From Bacteroidota bacterium (GTDB lineage Bacteria > Bacteroidota > Bacteroidia > Bacteroidales > VadinHA17), in assembly GCA_012838685.1 (NCBI GenBank), contig DUOU01000107.1:1-20223 (forward strand): a DNA stretch of 20,223 nucleotides, given 5' to 3'. A program made the translations under genes and the position numbers. Under the pieces are notes generated by a model that saw only the letters and a program-made list of their open reading frames with translations, was not told the DNA's origin and did not search any database. Shown here piece by piece: positions 6,109-14,403 of the stretch. How positions within the stretch are numbered: position 1 is the first letter of the stretch; every line of letters begins with the position of its first letter.

Positions 6109-7083
6109 ATGCCAGTTGAACAAGTAAAGCCGAGGCAACCAATAGATAAGATCATTGCTGAACTTACTAAAGACAAGTTTATCCGTAAAACAAATAACGC
6201 CAATAACGAGGTTTACATGTTTGACAACAACAGTTCGCCTGTGCTGATGGAAGAGGTGGGCAGGGCCAGGGAGATTACCTTCCGGCATGCGGGTGGTGGC
6301 ACCGGCAAGGCGCTGGATATTGATGAATACGATACAGATCCGACGGCCCCGCAGAAACAGTTGATAGTCTGGAATCCCGAGCAACAAGAGATTATTGGGG
6401 GATATCGGCTTTACTACCCGGAAAAAGGAGAAAAAAACCCGGATCTGACCAAGTTGGCCTCATCGACCTATTTTAACTTCTCAGAAAAGTTTTCCAACGA
6501 ATATCTTCCACATCTTATGGAGTTGGGAAGGTCGTTCGTGCTTCCGGAGTACCAGTCGAAGAACATGGGCCGGAAGAGTCTCTTCGCGCTCGACAACCTG
6601 TGGGATGGCCTGGGCGCGGTAGTAATCGACAATCCCCACATCAATTATCTTTTCGGAAAAGTCACCATGTACACCCACTTCAATCCAAAGGCGAGAAACA
6701 TGATACTTTACTTCCTGAAAAAGCACTTCTCCGACCCGGACAGACTGGTTGTTCCCATTGATCCCGCGGAAATTGATATCAACGAGGATGAAATGAGAAC
6801 ACTTTTCCCCAACAAAAACATAAAAGATGATTACAAGATTTTATCGGCTGAGGTACGGCACCTGGGAGAGAATATCCCGCCGCTGATAAATGCCTACATG
6901 GATCTCTCTCCAACCATGAAAACCTTCGGCACATTTATCAACCACCATTTCGGGGGGGTGGAGGAGACAGGTATCCTGATAACATTGTTGGATATCTATA
7001 TCGAGAAGATCAACCGCCACATGTCGTCATACGATAAAAACTTCATGATAACCTGGTTCACCAGAAAAAACGGAAATAGTTGA
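6109..7083 (+). CDS. glsB: GlsB/OlsB-like N-acyltransferase (GNAT fold)
   Basis: A 324-residue acyltransferase of the OlsB/GlsB branch of the GNAT superfamily. It transfers a 3-hydroxy fatty acid, normally from acyl carrier protein, to the amino group of an amino acid. The conserved block MELGRSFVLPEYQSKNMG (about residues 137-154), followed by SLFALDNLWDGLGA, is the best evidence. Supporting pieces are EEVGRAREITFRHAGGG near residues 48-64 and GGYRLYYP near 97-104. It follows the PlsC-type gene by 65 bases on the same strand, and the two reactions would be consecutive: N-acylation here, O-acylation by the upstream product. In Bacteroides this yields glycine and serine-glycine lipids. Which amino acid is used here cannot be read from sequence. 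No separate promoter is clear. Confidence 0.8.
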   Translation: MPVEQVKPRQPIDKIIAELTKDKFIRKTNNANNEVYMFDNNSSPVLMEEVGRAREITFRHAGGGTGKALDIDEYDTDPTAPQKQLIVWNPEQQEIIGGYRLYYPEKGEKNPDLTKLASSTYFNFSEKFSNEYLPHLMELGRSFVLPEYQSKNMGRKSLFALDNLWDGLGAVVIDNPHINYLFGKVTMYTHFNPKARNMILYFLKKHFSDPDRLVVPIDPAEIDINEDEMRTLFPNKNIKDDYKILSAEVRHLGENIPPLINAYMDLSPTMKTFGTFINHHFGGVEETGILITLLDIYIEKINRHMSSYDKNFMITWFTRKNGNS

Positions 7084-7094
7084 CAGAATTCTCC

Positions 7095-7183
7095 GGTCGC
7101 GACCTTCCTCGCGATTGACAAACAATATTATGGCAACCCTGTTGCCACTAAAGGTCACTCTTATTGGAGCGGCTTAAAGAGTG
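7095..7183. terminator. Candidate terminator region between convergent genes
   Basis: The 110 bases between the converging glsB-like and SPOR genes hold three inverted repeats. One is the palindrome GGTCGCGACC (7095-7104). The second is a 7-bp stem TGGCAAC/GTTGCCA with loop CCT (7131-7147). The third is CACTCTT (7156-7162) paired with AAGAGTG (7177-7183). None is followed by a clear T tract on either strand, so classic intrinsic termination is not proven. Confidence 0.35.
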
Positions 7184-7193
7184 TCGCCAACAG

Positions 7194-7652
7194 TTATTCA
7201 AACTTATACGGTGATTCGATTGTCGCCGGCACAGCGTAAGCATCGGGGAATTCCCGTTGAATCAATCGCAGATCCTTGTAGGCCTCCACCCTGGAACGGT
7301 AATTGCCCACCCTTACCTTAAAGTATCCCGGTTCCTGGTACTCAACAATTGAGTACATCCCCGGAAACTTGCTTATAAACTCGGCGTTGACACGATCAGC
7401 CTCGGTGCGGGCATTTCTGGCGGAACTCAGGAATATCTGTATCCTGAAACCTTGGATCCCCCTTTTTTTGTTGGCCAGGATAGATCTGCTGATCAGCGTG
7501 TCGATAGCGGGACTCTGATCTATAATCAGTTCTCCACCTTTGTTGTTGCTATTGTTGTTCATCAGATCCTCAGTCCTTATAAACGCCTGGGCGGAACAGA
7601 GGTTGGATATCAGCAATCCCAGAAAAAGAATTATATACCCTCTTTTGATCAT
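7194..7652 (-). CDS. Secreted SPOR-domain protein
   Basis: A 152-residue exported protein. Residues 1-20 are a signal peptide (MIKRGYIILFLGLLISNLCS, then AQA). Residues about 68-147 form a SPOR domain (FRIQIFLSSARNARTEADRV, then YFKVRVGNYRSRVEAYKDL), a fold that binds denuded peptidoglycan glycan strands, often at the septum. The frame is open 20 codons further upstream, but the chosen ATG puts the signal peptide at the N-terminus. TACTTTTG (7657-7664) lies only 4 bases before this ATG and fits a -7 box, so transcription could begin at or next to the start codon. The gene follows the lipoprotein gene by 72 bases. Its partners are unknown. Confidence 0.85.
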   Translation of the reverse strand: MIKRGYIILFLGLLISNLCSAQAFIRTEDLMNNNSNNKGGELIIDQSPAIDTLISRSILANKKRGIQGFRIQIFLSSARNARTEADRVNAEFISKFPGMYSIVEYQEPGYFKVRVGNYRSRVEAYKDLRLIQREFPDAYAVPATIESPYKFE

Positions 7653-7724
7653 GAGGCAAAAGTATACATTATTGGCGAAAATCTTGCCGACATCAGTTTT
7701 TTTTGGGAACACTATTTACGGAAG

Positions 7725-8849
7725 TTAAAATTCGTCTATCAAATCGGTGCCTTTAAGAGCGACGAAAATAGAACCTCCCCTGGCTCCTCCTATGAGCAGG
7801 CTCTGGTCGTAATAAACCTTCACCGACGCTCCAATTTCTGTTGTGCTATATGAGTCGCATCCGTTAAACATCCTTATCTTCCCCATGTCCGTTCCATCAA
7901 CCGGATCGGCCAGTGAAGCGACAAAACAGTTCCTGTTGAGCACAAGAAGCCCGAGATCAGGCACTATGGTCACATCCACTCCGGTATTCGACTTTTCCCT
8001 GTAACTCTTCCAGATATCAACTCCCGATGAGGGGTTTAAGGCGACAACAAAAGAGTTGTTCACCACCTCCTCTTTCCTAAGGGTTTCGGTACGTCCCGTC
8101 ATATAAAGCATCCCATCGTCATATTCAATATCCATCGACGCCGCTCCATAATTAGGATTGTTATACAGTTCACTCTCCCATATCTTATGCAGCTCGGCGC
8201 TGAACTTGGCCGCTCCGGCAGTAGGATTATCATCGCCCCACCTCCTTGTCATTGGCAGGTAAATATTTCCGTTACCATCCATTGCCATCCCTTCAGCGAA
8301 GATAGAAGTTGTCTCCACCAGCTCTTCAGTAAAAATAATCTTCCCATCGATGTCGAACCCAACAAACAGCAGTCCGCTTACACCATCTCTCAGCGAGTCA
8401 ACGCGGGCCGAACCAACAACGACGAACGTGTCATCGTTTCTTCGCGCCATAGAGGCAACGTCAATATAAAAAGAGCCATCGATAAGGGTGTCCCAGACCA
8501 GTTCACCCATCTTGTCGATTTTTGCGAGAAGCAGCGACCCCTGGCTGCTGCCGGCGACCACAAACGAGGCGGTATCCGACCAGCATGAGGTAAAACTTCC
8601 GGCACGCTCCATGGTGCAATCAGTTCCAACAACCCTGCCTCTCGTTATTTTTTTAAGAAATGGTTTTCCCGAACTGGTACCGCAAACCACAATTCCACTG
8701 TCAGCTGCCATAGCGACATCCAGAGCGGAACCCGGCCCGAACGTCTGGTCCCAAATAAAAACATACCTGTTCTCGTCCTTGTTACATGCGGTTAAAAGAC
8801 TGAAAACCAGCACCGGAAAAACAATCCGGATCAGCAATCTCCTATTCAT
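7725..8849 (-). CDS. Surface lipoprotein with beta-propeller-like repeats, function unknown
   Basis: A 374-residue lipoprotein. The signal peptide ends in the lipobox LLTAC (Cys22), and the mature protein begins CNKDEN. The K-D-E after cysteine resembles the Bacteroidota signal for export to the outer leaflet, so surface exposure is likely. The body consists of repeated short beta patterns such as SGIVVCGTSSGKPFLKKI, ASFVVAGSSQGSLLLAKI and TFVVVGSARVDS, typical of a beta-propeller-like chain of about 40-60 residue units. No catalytic motif is recognised. The chosen ATG overlaps the yebC stop by 8 bases; an ATG six codons upstream is also in frame but would put charged residues ahead of the signal peptide. 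It is co-transcribed with yebC. Confidence 0.75.
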   Translation of the reverse strand: MNRRLLIRIVFPVLVFSLLTACNKDENRYVFIWDQTFGPGSALDVAMAADSGIVVCGTSSGKPFLKKITRGRVVGTDCTMERAGSFTSCWSDTASFVVAGSSQGSLLLAKIDKMGELVWDTLIDGSFYIDVASMARRNDDTFVVVGSARVDSLRDGVSGLLFVGFDIDGKIIFTEELVETTSIFAEGMAMDGNGNIYLPMTRRWGDDNPTAGAAKFSAELHKIWESELYNNPNYGAASMDIEYDDGMLYMTGRTETLRKEEVVNNSFVVALNPSSGVDIWKSYREKSNTGVDVTIVPDLGLLVLNRNCFVASLADPVDGTDMGKIRMFNGCDSYSTTEIGASVKVYYDQSLLIGGARGGSIFVALKGTDLIDEF

Positions 8850-9591
8850 TTTCAAGCGCCTCAGCAAGTTCGTCCGTTATTTCAAGATTATGGTAAACAT
8901 TCTGAACATCATCGTCATCCTCCAGGGCCTCAATGAATTTCATTACCTTCTTGGCCGACTCCAAATCTATGGTCTTGGTGTCGATGGGAACGCGCTCCAA
9001 GGCGGCCTCTTCCACCTCAATTCCCAGCTCATCGAGTTTCTTGTTCACAGCGCCGAACAACTCCATGGCGCAGGTTATTGTCAGTATGTCGTCATCAACT
9101 TCAAACTCATCTATTCCCGTGTCTATCATCTCCAGCGCCAGGCTTTCCAGGTCAAGACCCTCACTTTTAATGGTGAAAACCCCATTTCTGTTGAAGAGAA
9201 AATTCAGAGAACCATTGGTGCCAAGATTGCCCCCATACTTGTTGAAGATAGACCTTACGGAAGCTACGGTGCGGTTGTTGTTATCGGTCAGACATTCAAC
9301 AAAAACAGCGATACCCGACTGAGCGTAGCCTTCAAAACTGACCTCGATATAATTGACCGCATCGGCGCCCACAGCCTTTTTAATAGCTCTTTCGATATTG
9401 TCCTTGGGCATGTTCGCCCCCTTGGCGTTCTGAATAGCCAACCTCAACTGGGGATTGGAGTCGGGATCACCTCCTCCCTCTTTAGCCGCTATAGTAATCT
9501 CCTTGATAATCTTAGTAAAGATCTTGCCTCTTTTGGCATCTGCCGCCCCTTTCTTGCGTTTAATGGTGGACCATTTATTGTGACCTGACAT
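8842..9591 (-). CDS. yebC: YebC/PmpR family protein
   Basis: A 249-residue, full-length YebC family protein. The N-terminus MSGHNKWSTIKRKKGAADAK is the family signature. It is followed by SNPQLRLAIQNAKGANMPKD, IERAIKKA and, in domain 2, the block VEVSFEGYAQSGIAVF-type region (here YIEVSFEGYAQSGIAVFVEC). The family has been described as transcription regulators. Related YebC2 proteins act in translation, helping ribosomes at proline stretches, so the exact role here is open. It is the first gene of a minus-strand group with the lipoprotein and SPOR genes. It is divergent from miaB across about 200 bases. Confidence 0.95.
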   Translation of the reverse strand: MSGHNKWSTIKRKKGAADAKRGKIFTKIIKEITIAAKEGGGDPDSNPQLRLAIQNAKGANMPKDNIERAIKKAVGADAVNYIEVSFEGYAQSGIAVFVECLTDNNNRTVASVRSIFNKYGGNLGTNGSLNFLFNRNGVFTIKSEGLDLESLALEMIDTGIDEFEVDDDILTITCAMELFGAVNKKLDELGIEVEEAALERVPIDTKTIDLESAKKVMKFIEALEDDDDVQNVYHNLEITDELAEALENE

Positions 9592-9712
9592 ATTCCAAAT
9601 TTTTTCCGTGTTCCGCGAACAACTTTATCCTACGGCGGATGAGAAAATTGCCACACTCGGCAACACTTGTTAATAAATACTCCCACAAAAATAGAAAAAT
9701 CTTGATTATTTA

Positions 9713-9720
9713 TACTTTTG
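9713..9720 (+). promoter_or_regulatory. Candidate -7 box for miaB
   Basis: TACTTTTG matches TAnnTTTG exactly and lies 78 bases before the chosen miaB start (30 bases before the alternative ATG at 9750). No TTG is found at the usual -33 distance, so the match is only suggestive. Confidence 0.3.
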
Positions 9721-9797
9721 TAATCTCTTTTTTTAGGTACCGGCAGGCAATGCGGATCAACAGGCCCATGGCAAGCCCTCCCCGAAAATGTATCGTT

Positions 9798-11123
9798 ATG
9801 GCGAAGAAATTATATATAGAGACCTATGGGTGCCAGATGAACGTCGCTGACAGTGAGGTTGTCGCGTCAATACTCAAAGATGAGGGATATCTCTATACGA
9901 ACGACATTTCCGAGGCTGACCTCATACTTATCAACACATGCTCGATACGCGAAAACGCCGAACAAAAGATATGGAACCGGATGAAGCAACTGAAGAGCAT
10001 GAAAAAGAAAAGGGCCCAACTGCTTGTCGGCTTGATAGGATGTATGGCCGAACGGCTCAAGGAGAAGTTGATAGCCGACGGACAGGGGGTAGATTTCGTG
10101 GCGGGACCTGATGCCTATAGGGAGCTTCCCGGGGCCGTGGCCGCAGCGGAACAGGGCAAGAAATCGGTTAACACCATACTGTCCCTCGAAGAGACTTACG
10201 GCGATATCTCCCCGATGCGCTTAGATAGCAACGGCGTCTCCTCGTTTATCTCGATAATGAGGGGATGCGACAATTTCTGCTCATATTGCGTGGTACCCTA
10301 TGTCAGGGGCAGGGAGCGGAGCAGGGATCCTGAATCCATTTGCTGCGAGGCCTCCGAACTGTTCGGCAAAGGTTACCGCGAGGTGACGTTACTGGGACAA
10401 AACGTCAACTCATACCGCTGGAAAGAGAGCGGTGATGTCATGGATTTTCCCGATCTTCTGGAAAAGATAGCGGGTATCGACCCGTTGCTGAGGGTGAGAT
10501 TCGCGACCTCACATCCCAAGGATCTGTCGGACCACCTCATAGAGGTTATCGCGAGGAACGCCAATATATGCCGACATATCCATCTGCCGGCACAGAGCGG
10601 CAGCAACAAGATACTGAAACTAATGAACCGAAAATATACCCGTGAGCAGTATCTGGAGAGAATCGGGGCGATAAGAAGGGAAATCCCTGACTGTTCCATT
10701 TCAACCGACATTATTGCCGGATTTTGCGCGGAGAGCGAGGAAGACCATAAAGATACACTGGCGTTGATGGAGGAGGTGGGATATGACTTTGCCTATATGT
10801 TCAAGTACAGTGAACGCCCCGGTACCAGGGCAGCGGAGAGCATGGACGACAATGTCCCCGAAGATACCAAGATAACGAGGCTTAACGAGATTATCTCGCT
10901 TCAGAACAGGCTTTCGGAGATATCCAAGAAAGGTGATTTGGGAAAGAGTTTTGAAGTACTTACGGAAGGGGTATCCAAAAGGTCCGCCGAACATCTGACC
11001 GGACGAACATCGCAGAACAAAGTAGTTGTCTTCCCCAGAAACAATATCGCTATTGGCGAGTATGTACGGGTAACGATCGAACGCAATACCTCGGCCACTC
11101 TGATCGGAAAGGTGAGCGAATAA
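9798..11123 (+). CDS. miaB: tRNA-2-methylthio-N6-dimethylallyladenosine synthase MiaB
   Basis: A 441-residue radical-SAM methylthiotransferase that adds the 2-methylthio group to i6A37 of tRNAs reading UNN codons. The UPF0004 domain carries its three cluster cysteines in IETYGCQMN (Cys12), INTCSIRENA (Cys48) and LIGCMAERL (Cys82). The radical SAM motif is RGCDNFCSYC (Cys157, Cys161, Cys164). A TRAM domain follows near the C-terminus (about 375-440, ending VRVTIERNTSATLIGKV). The frame is open far upstream and ATGs at 9750 and 9768 are possible; none has a strong Shine-Dalgarno, and I chose MAKKLYIETYGC as closest to the conserved start. YETYGCQMNVADSEV-type wording separates it from MtaB and RimO. 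The stop is 11 bases from the converging adaptor gene, whose 3' end holds a GGcCAGGG/CCCTGaCC hairpin (11144-11164). Confidence 0.96.
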   Translation: MAKKLYIETYGCQMNVADSEVVASILKDEGYLYTNDISEADLILINTCSIRENAEQKIWNRMKQLKSMKKKRAQLLVGLIGCMAERLKEKLIADGQGVDFVAGPDAYRELPGAVAAAEQGKKSVNTILSLEETYGDISPMRLDSNGVSSFISIMRGCDNFCSYCVVPYVRGRERSRDPESICCEASELFGKGYREVTLLGQNVNSYRWKESGDVMDFPDLLEKIAGIDPLLRVRFATSHPKDLSDHLIEVIARNANICRHIHLPAQSGSNKILKLMNRKYTREQYLERIGAIRREIPDCSISTDIIAGFCAESEEDHKDTLALMEEVGYDFAYMFKYSERPGTRAAESMDDNVPEDTKITRLNEIISLQNRLSEISKKGDLGKSFEVLTEGVSKRSAEHLTGRTSQNKVVVFPRNNIAIGEYVRVTIERNTSATLIGKVSE

Positions 11124-11134
11124 TTCTGTTGGCT

Positions 11135-12445
11135 TCAGTTTAAGGCCAGGGAACTGCCCTGACCTTGGCGTTGCTGTATTATCGGTATAAGTTCTTTGCC
11201 CGATATCCTTTTAAATTTGTCGGGTTTCTCCGGATTCTGCAGATAGATAGTCGAATTCTTTTTCAACCCATCCTCAACAATTATACTGTTATCGTTCGAT
11301 TCGCCGAGCAGAACAATCTGCTTTGAACCGTTTTTCATGTAAACGAAAGGTATATTGTTCTCATCTTTATGCACACAGGCAAGAGGAATGTACATCACAT
11401 CCTCATAGCTGCCGGTATAGATCCTGTTTCCCGTTGTCATTCCGGTACGCAGGTTGGCATCTACCTTGTCAAACCTCACTATTACCTCGAACACCTTGGC
11501 GTCGGCCGTAGCAAGCTGTTCACCCACATTGGCGACACTGATAACCTTTCCGGTATATCTTCTTCCCGGCAGGGCGTCGAGTGTCAGCAGAACATCATCG
11601 CCCACATCTATAGTGTTGACATCTATTTCATTCACGAAGGTTTTGGAGATAAGGCTCGACATATCGGGCAGCACGGCAACAATATTCTCGCGGCTGTTTA
11701 TGGAAGAGCCCACATCCAGTTTTTCTCCCAAACGGTTTTTGTAATAGTTGACGATGCCCGAAGCGGGAGCGTAAACAATGAACTGGTCGAGCATCTTGGC
11801 ATAATCAGCCACCAGTTGCTTCTGTTCTTCATACCTCTCCTTAACATTGTTGATGTTCTGTATCTGTTTCTGGAGAGTTAACTGATACTGCTTCACAGCG
11901 GCCTCATAGCTCTGTTTAGCCTTCTCAAGTGATCTTTCGGCCGACCTTACGGTGGCGGGCGACTCAAATGAAACCTGATCCAACCTGATCTGGGCGGCCT
12001 CAATAGAATAGAGTGAGTTTTGCAGGTTGAATCTCTGGTTGCTCAAGGTAACCGCCGAGTCTAATAGCGCCAACTCGTAGTTCTGCCATCTTGTTTCCAG
12101 TGTCTCCTGGGCATCTTTGTAGGTGTTCTCAAGCGAAGTTTTGTCGAGTGTGGCGATATAATCCCCCTTGCTGACCTCTGTTCCCTCTTCAACCAGATCC
12201 AGAATATCTATATTCTCTATCCTTATCCTTCTATTGGTAGTCCGCGGACCCTCAATATTAACCGAAGATTCAGCCTCTATCTCTCCGGTGGCGGTGACAA
12301 TAATCTCAAAACGCCCTATCTCGGGAGTAACATAAGTCTCCACCAGGGCTACACCGCTATCTCTACCAAGTTTGCTGATAATTACGAGAACTAAGGCCAG
12401 AGCCGCCGCGCCCACCAAAATAGCTATAATCTGTTTTTTCCCCAT
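11135..12445 (-). CDS. HlyD/MacA-type efflux periplasmic adaptor subunit
   Basis: A 436-residue membrane fusion protein. One N-terminal transmembrane anchor (about residues 5-24) is followed by the barrel-sandwich half-motif VEEGTEVSKGDYIATLD. A long helical hairpin runs over about residues 105-220 (with TRWQNYELALLDSAVTLSNQ and SLEKAKQSYEAAVKQYQLTL). The second half of the lipoyl-like motif is FIVYAPASGIVNYY. A beta-barrel (GDDVLLTLDALPGRRYTGKV) and a membrane-proximal domain complete it. It should link an inner-membrane pump to a TolC-like channel. No pump or channel gene is in the window, so the partner, ABC or RND type, is unknown. It is downstream of aspS by 64 bases on the same strand; that gap has the palindrome GACAATTGTC. 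Nothing is truncated. Confidence 0.9.
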   Translation of the reverse strand: MGKKQIIAILVGAAALALVLVIISKLGRDSGVALVETYVTPEIGRFEIIVTATGEIEAESSVNIEGPRTTNRRIRIENIDILDLVEEGTEVSKGDYIATLDKTSLENTYKDAQETLETRWQNYELALLDSAVTLSNQRFNLQNSLYSIEAAQIRLDQVSFESPATVRSAERSLEKAKQSYEAAVKQYQLTLQKQIQNINNVKERYEEQKQLVADYAKMLDQFIVYAPASGIVNYYKNRLGEKLDVGSSINSRENIVAVLPDMSSLISKTFVNEIDVNTIDVGDDVLLTLDALPGRRYTGKVISVANVGEQLATADAKVFEVIVRFDKVDANLRTGMTTGNRIYTGSYEDVMYIPLACVHKDENNIPFVYMKNGSKQIVLLGESNDNSIIVEDGLKKNSTIYLQNPEKPDKFKRISGKELIPIIQQRQGQGSSLALN

Positions 12446-12466
12446 TTAACGAAATTTTAATATAAA

Positions 12467-12476
12467 GACAATTGTC
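12467..12476. promoter_or_regulatory. Palindrome in the gap upstream of the adaptor gene
   Basis: GACAATTGTC is a perfect 10-bp palindrome 22 bases upstream of the adaptor ATG, within an AT-rich gap that also holds TTTG and TATATTAA. It could be an operator for a small dimeric regulator. The evidence is only position and symmetry. Confidence 0.2.
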
Positions 12477-12509
12477 ATCCCCAAATTAATCCGCAAAGCC
12501 CTGTTTTTT

Positions 12510-14255
12510 TTACCTGTTTATCGAGATTCCCAACTCTTTTAATTGCTGATCGGCCACAACAGACGGCGTTTCCAGCATCACATCCCTGGCCGAATTGTTT
12601 TTCGGGAACGCGATGCAATCGCGTATAGAGTCCTCTCCGGCGAACATAGATACCAGCCTGTCCATCCCGAAAGCTATTCCTGCATGAGGCGGGGCACCGT
12701 ACCTGAAGGCATTCATCAGGAACCCAAACTGGCGTTGAGCCTCCTCTTCACTGAAACCCAATGTCTTGAACATCAACTTCTGGGTATTGCTGTCATGTAT
12801 CCTGACAGATCCTCCCCCTATCTCCACTCCGTTTATCACAAGGTCGTACGCATTGGCCCTTACCTTGCCGGGATCATTTTCCATAAGTTTGAGGTCCTCG
12901 GGCCTGGGCGAAGTGAAGGGGTGGTGCATGGCGAAGAACCTGCCGGTTTCATCGTCCCACTCCAGTAGCGGAAAATCTACCACCCAAAGGGGAAAATACT
13001 TATCTTTTTTTCTGAATCCCAATCTATTGCCCATCTCAAGACGCAGTTCGCAAAGCGCGGAAAGGGACTGTTTCCTATCACCACTGATAAGCAGTATCAG
13101 GTCACCTTCCCTCGCGCCGAAGCTGTCCGCCCATTTTTCCAGCTCCCCGGCGGGGTAGAACCTGTCGACCGATGATTTGAAACCATCAGCGCCATACCTC
13201 ATATAGACGAGCCCTTTCGCCCCTATCTGCGGCCGTCTTACAAATTCGGTCAGTTCATCCAGTTGTTTTCTGGTGTAGGAGGCGCAACCTTCCGCCAGGA
13301 TACCGCCAACATATTCGGCACCGTCAAAAACAGTGAAGCCGTGACCTTTTACAAGCCGGGTAACATCCTTTATCTTCATTCCAAACCTAAGATCCGGTTT
13401 GTCGCATCCATAGCTCTCCATCGCTTCGGAATAGGGAAGCTTTATGAACGGCCCGGCAAAATCTATACCCTTGATCTCCTTGAACAGATGTTTTATCATC
13501 CCCTCGAAAGTATCCAGCAGGTCGTCGCGCTCCACAAAGGACATCTCACAATCTATCTGCGTGAATTCCGGCTGTCGGTCCGCCCTCAGGTCCTCATCGC
13601 GGAAGCACTTCACAATCTGGTAATATCTGTCGAATCCGGCCACCATCAGGAGCTGTTTCAGGGTTTGGGGCGATTGCGGCAGAGCGTAAAAATTGCCGGG
13701 ATGGAGTCGCGAAGGAACCAGGAAGTCGCGCGCCCCCTCGGGCGTCGAGTTGACAAGTACCGGAGTCTCAATCTCCACGAAGTCGAGAGAATCAAGGTAT
13801 TCCCTCGTGGTCTTGGCAACTCTATGCCGCAGTAAAATATTATTTTTAACCGGATTCCTTCTCAGGTCCAGATACCTGTATTTCATCCTCAGTTCATCGC
13901 CTCCATCAGTTTCATCCTCAATAGTGAACGGAGGGTGATCACTGCTGCTCAATATGTTCAGTTCGGTCACCTCTATCTCTATCTCGCCGGTGGGAATCCT
14001 GGGATTTTTGTTGCTGCGCTCCCGCACCGCGCCTTTAACCTGGATAACATACTCCCTGCCAAGTTTGCGGGCTTTCCCGCAGAGGTCGGCGTTGCTCTCC
14101 ATATCAAAAACAAGCTGTGTAATACCGTAGCGGTCGCGCAGATCCACAAAGGTCATGCCCCCAAGGTCGCGCGATTTCTGCACCCATCCGCATAAAACAA
14201 CCTCTTTACCGCTCGCCGCGGCGTTCAACTCCCCGCAATTGTTAGTTCTGTACAT
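12510..14255 (-). CDS. aspS: Aspartyl-tRNA synthetase
   Basis: A 581-residue bacterial-type class IIb synthetase that charges tRNA-Asp. The N-terminal OB-fold anticodon domain (about residues 1-105) has CGWVQKSRDLGGMTFVDLRD. Motif 2 is FRDEDLRADRQPEFTQID (about 218-235). A GAD insertion domain lies at about residues 290-410, and motif 3 is GIAFGMDRLVSMFAG near residue 530. At the position that distinguishes enzymes charging only tRNA-Asp from those that also charge tRNA-Asn, the sequence has Leu31 (RDLGG), as in Escherichia coli, not the His of non-discriminating enzymes. The prediction is a discriminating AspRS and no need for tRNA-dependent Asn synthesis through this enzyme. The start has AGG only 2 bases away, so initiation may be weak. 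Confidence 0.97.
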   Translation of the reverse strand: MYRTNNCGELNAAASGKEVVLCGWVQKSRDLGGMTFVDLRDRYGITQLVFDMESNADLCGKARKLGREYVIQVKGAVRERSNKNPRIPTGEIEIEVTELNILSSSDHPPFTIEDETDGGDELRMKYRYLDLRRNPVKNNILLRHRVAKTTREYLDSLDFVEIETPVLVNSTPEGARDFLVPSRLHPGNFYALPQSPQTLKQLLMVAGFDRYYQIVKCFRDEDLRADRQPEFTQIDCEMSFVERDDLLDTFEGMIKHLFKEIKGIDFAGPFIKLPYSEAMESYGCDKPDLRFGMKIKDVTRLVKGHGFTVFDGAEYVGGILAEGCASYTRKQLDELTEFVRRPQIGAKGLVYMRYGADGFKSSVDRFYPAGELEKWADSFGAREGDLILLISGDRKQSLSALCELRLEMGNRLGFRKKDKYFPLWVVDFPLLEWDDETGRFFAMHHPFTSPRPEDLKLMENDPGKVRANAYDLVINGVEIGGGSVRIHDSNTQKLMFKTLGFSEEEAQRQFGFLMNAFRYGAPPHAGIAFGMDRLVSMFAGEDSIRDCIAFPKNNSARDVMLETPSVVADQQLKELGISINR

Positions 14256-14367
14256 ATCCTTATATAGTGTTATTAGCGCGAATTTAATAATTTGTCGTTA
14301 TGATAACGTAATCAACGGTAAACCTGTAAATGTTTCGTCGGCAGGTTACTGATCCGGGAATAATAGT

Positions 14368-14375
14368 TACCTTTG
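14368..14375 (+). promoter_or_regulatory. Candidate -7 box for the small membrane protein gene
   Basis: TACCTTTG fits TAnnTTTG exactly and is 28 bases before the ATG at 14404. The sequence at the -33 position is GTTA rather than TTTG, so the match is partial. Confidence 0.35.
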
Positions 14376-14403
14376 TTCCGGTGAGCCATAAAAATCTTTG
14401 AAG

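Noticed and set aside
8488..9588. A 366-codon plus-strand frame antisense to yebC and the lipoprotein gene
   Set aside because: It is the shadow of two well-supported minus-strand genes and has no recognisable motif or start signal.
13263..13835. A 190-codon plus-strand frame inside aspS
   Set aside because: It is antisense to the conserved aspS core and has no family features.
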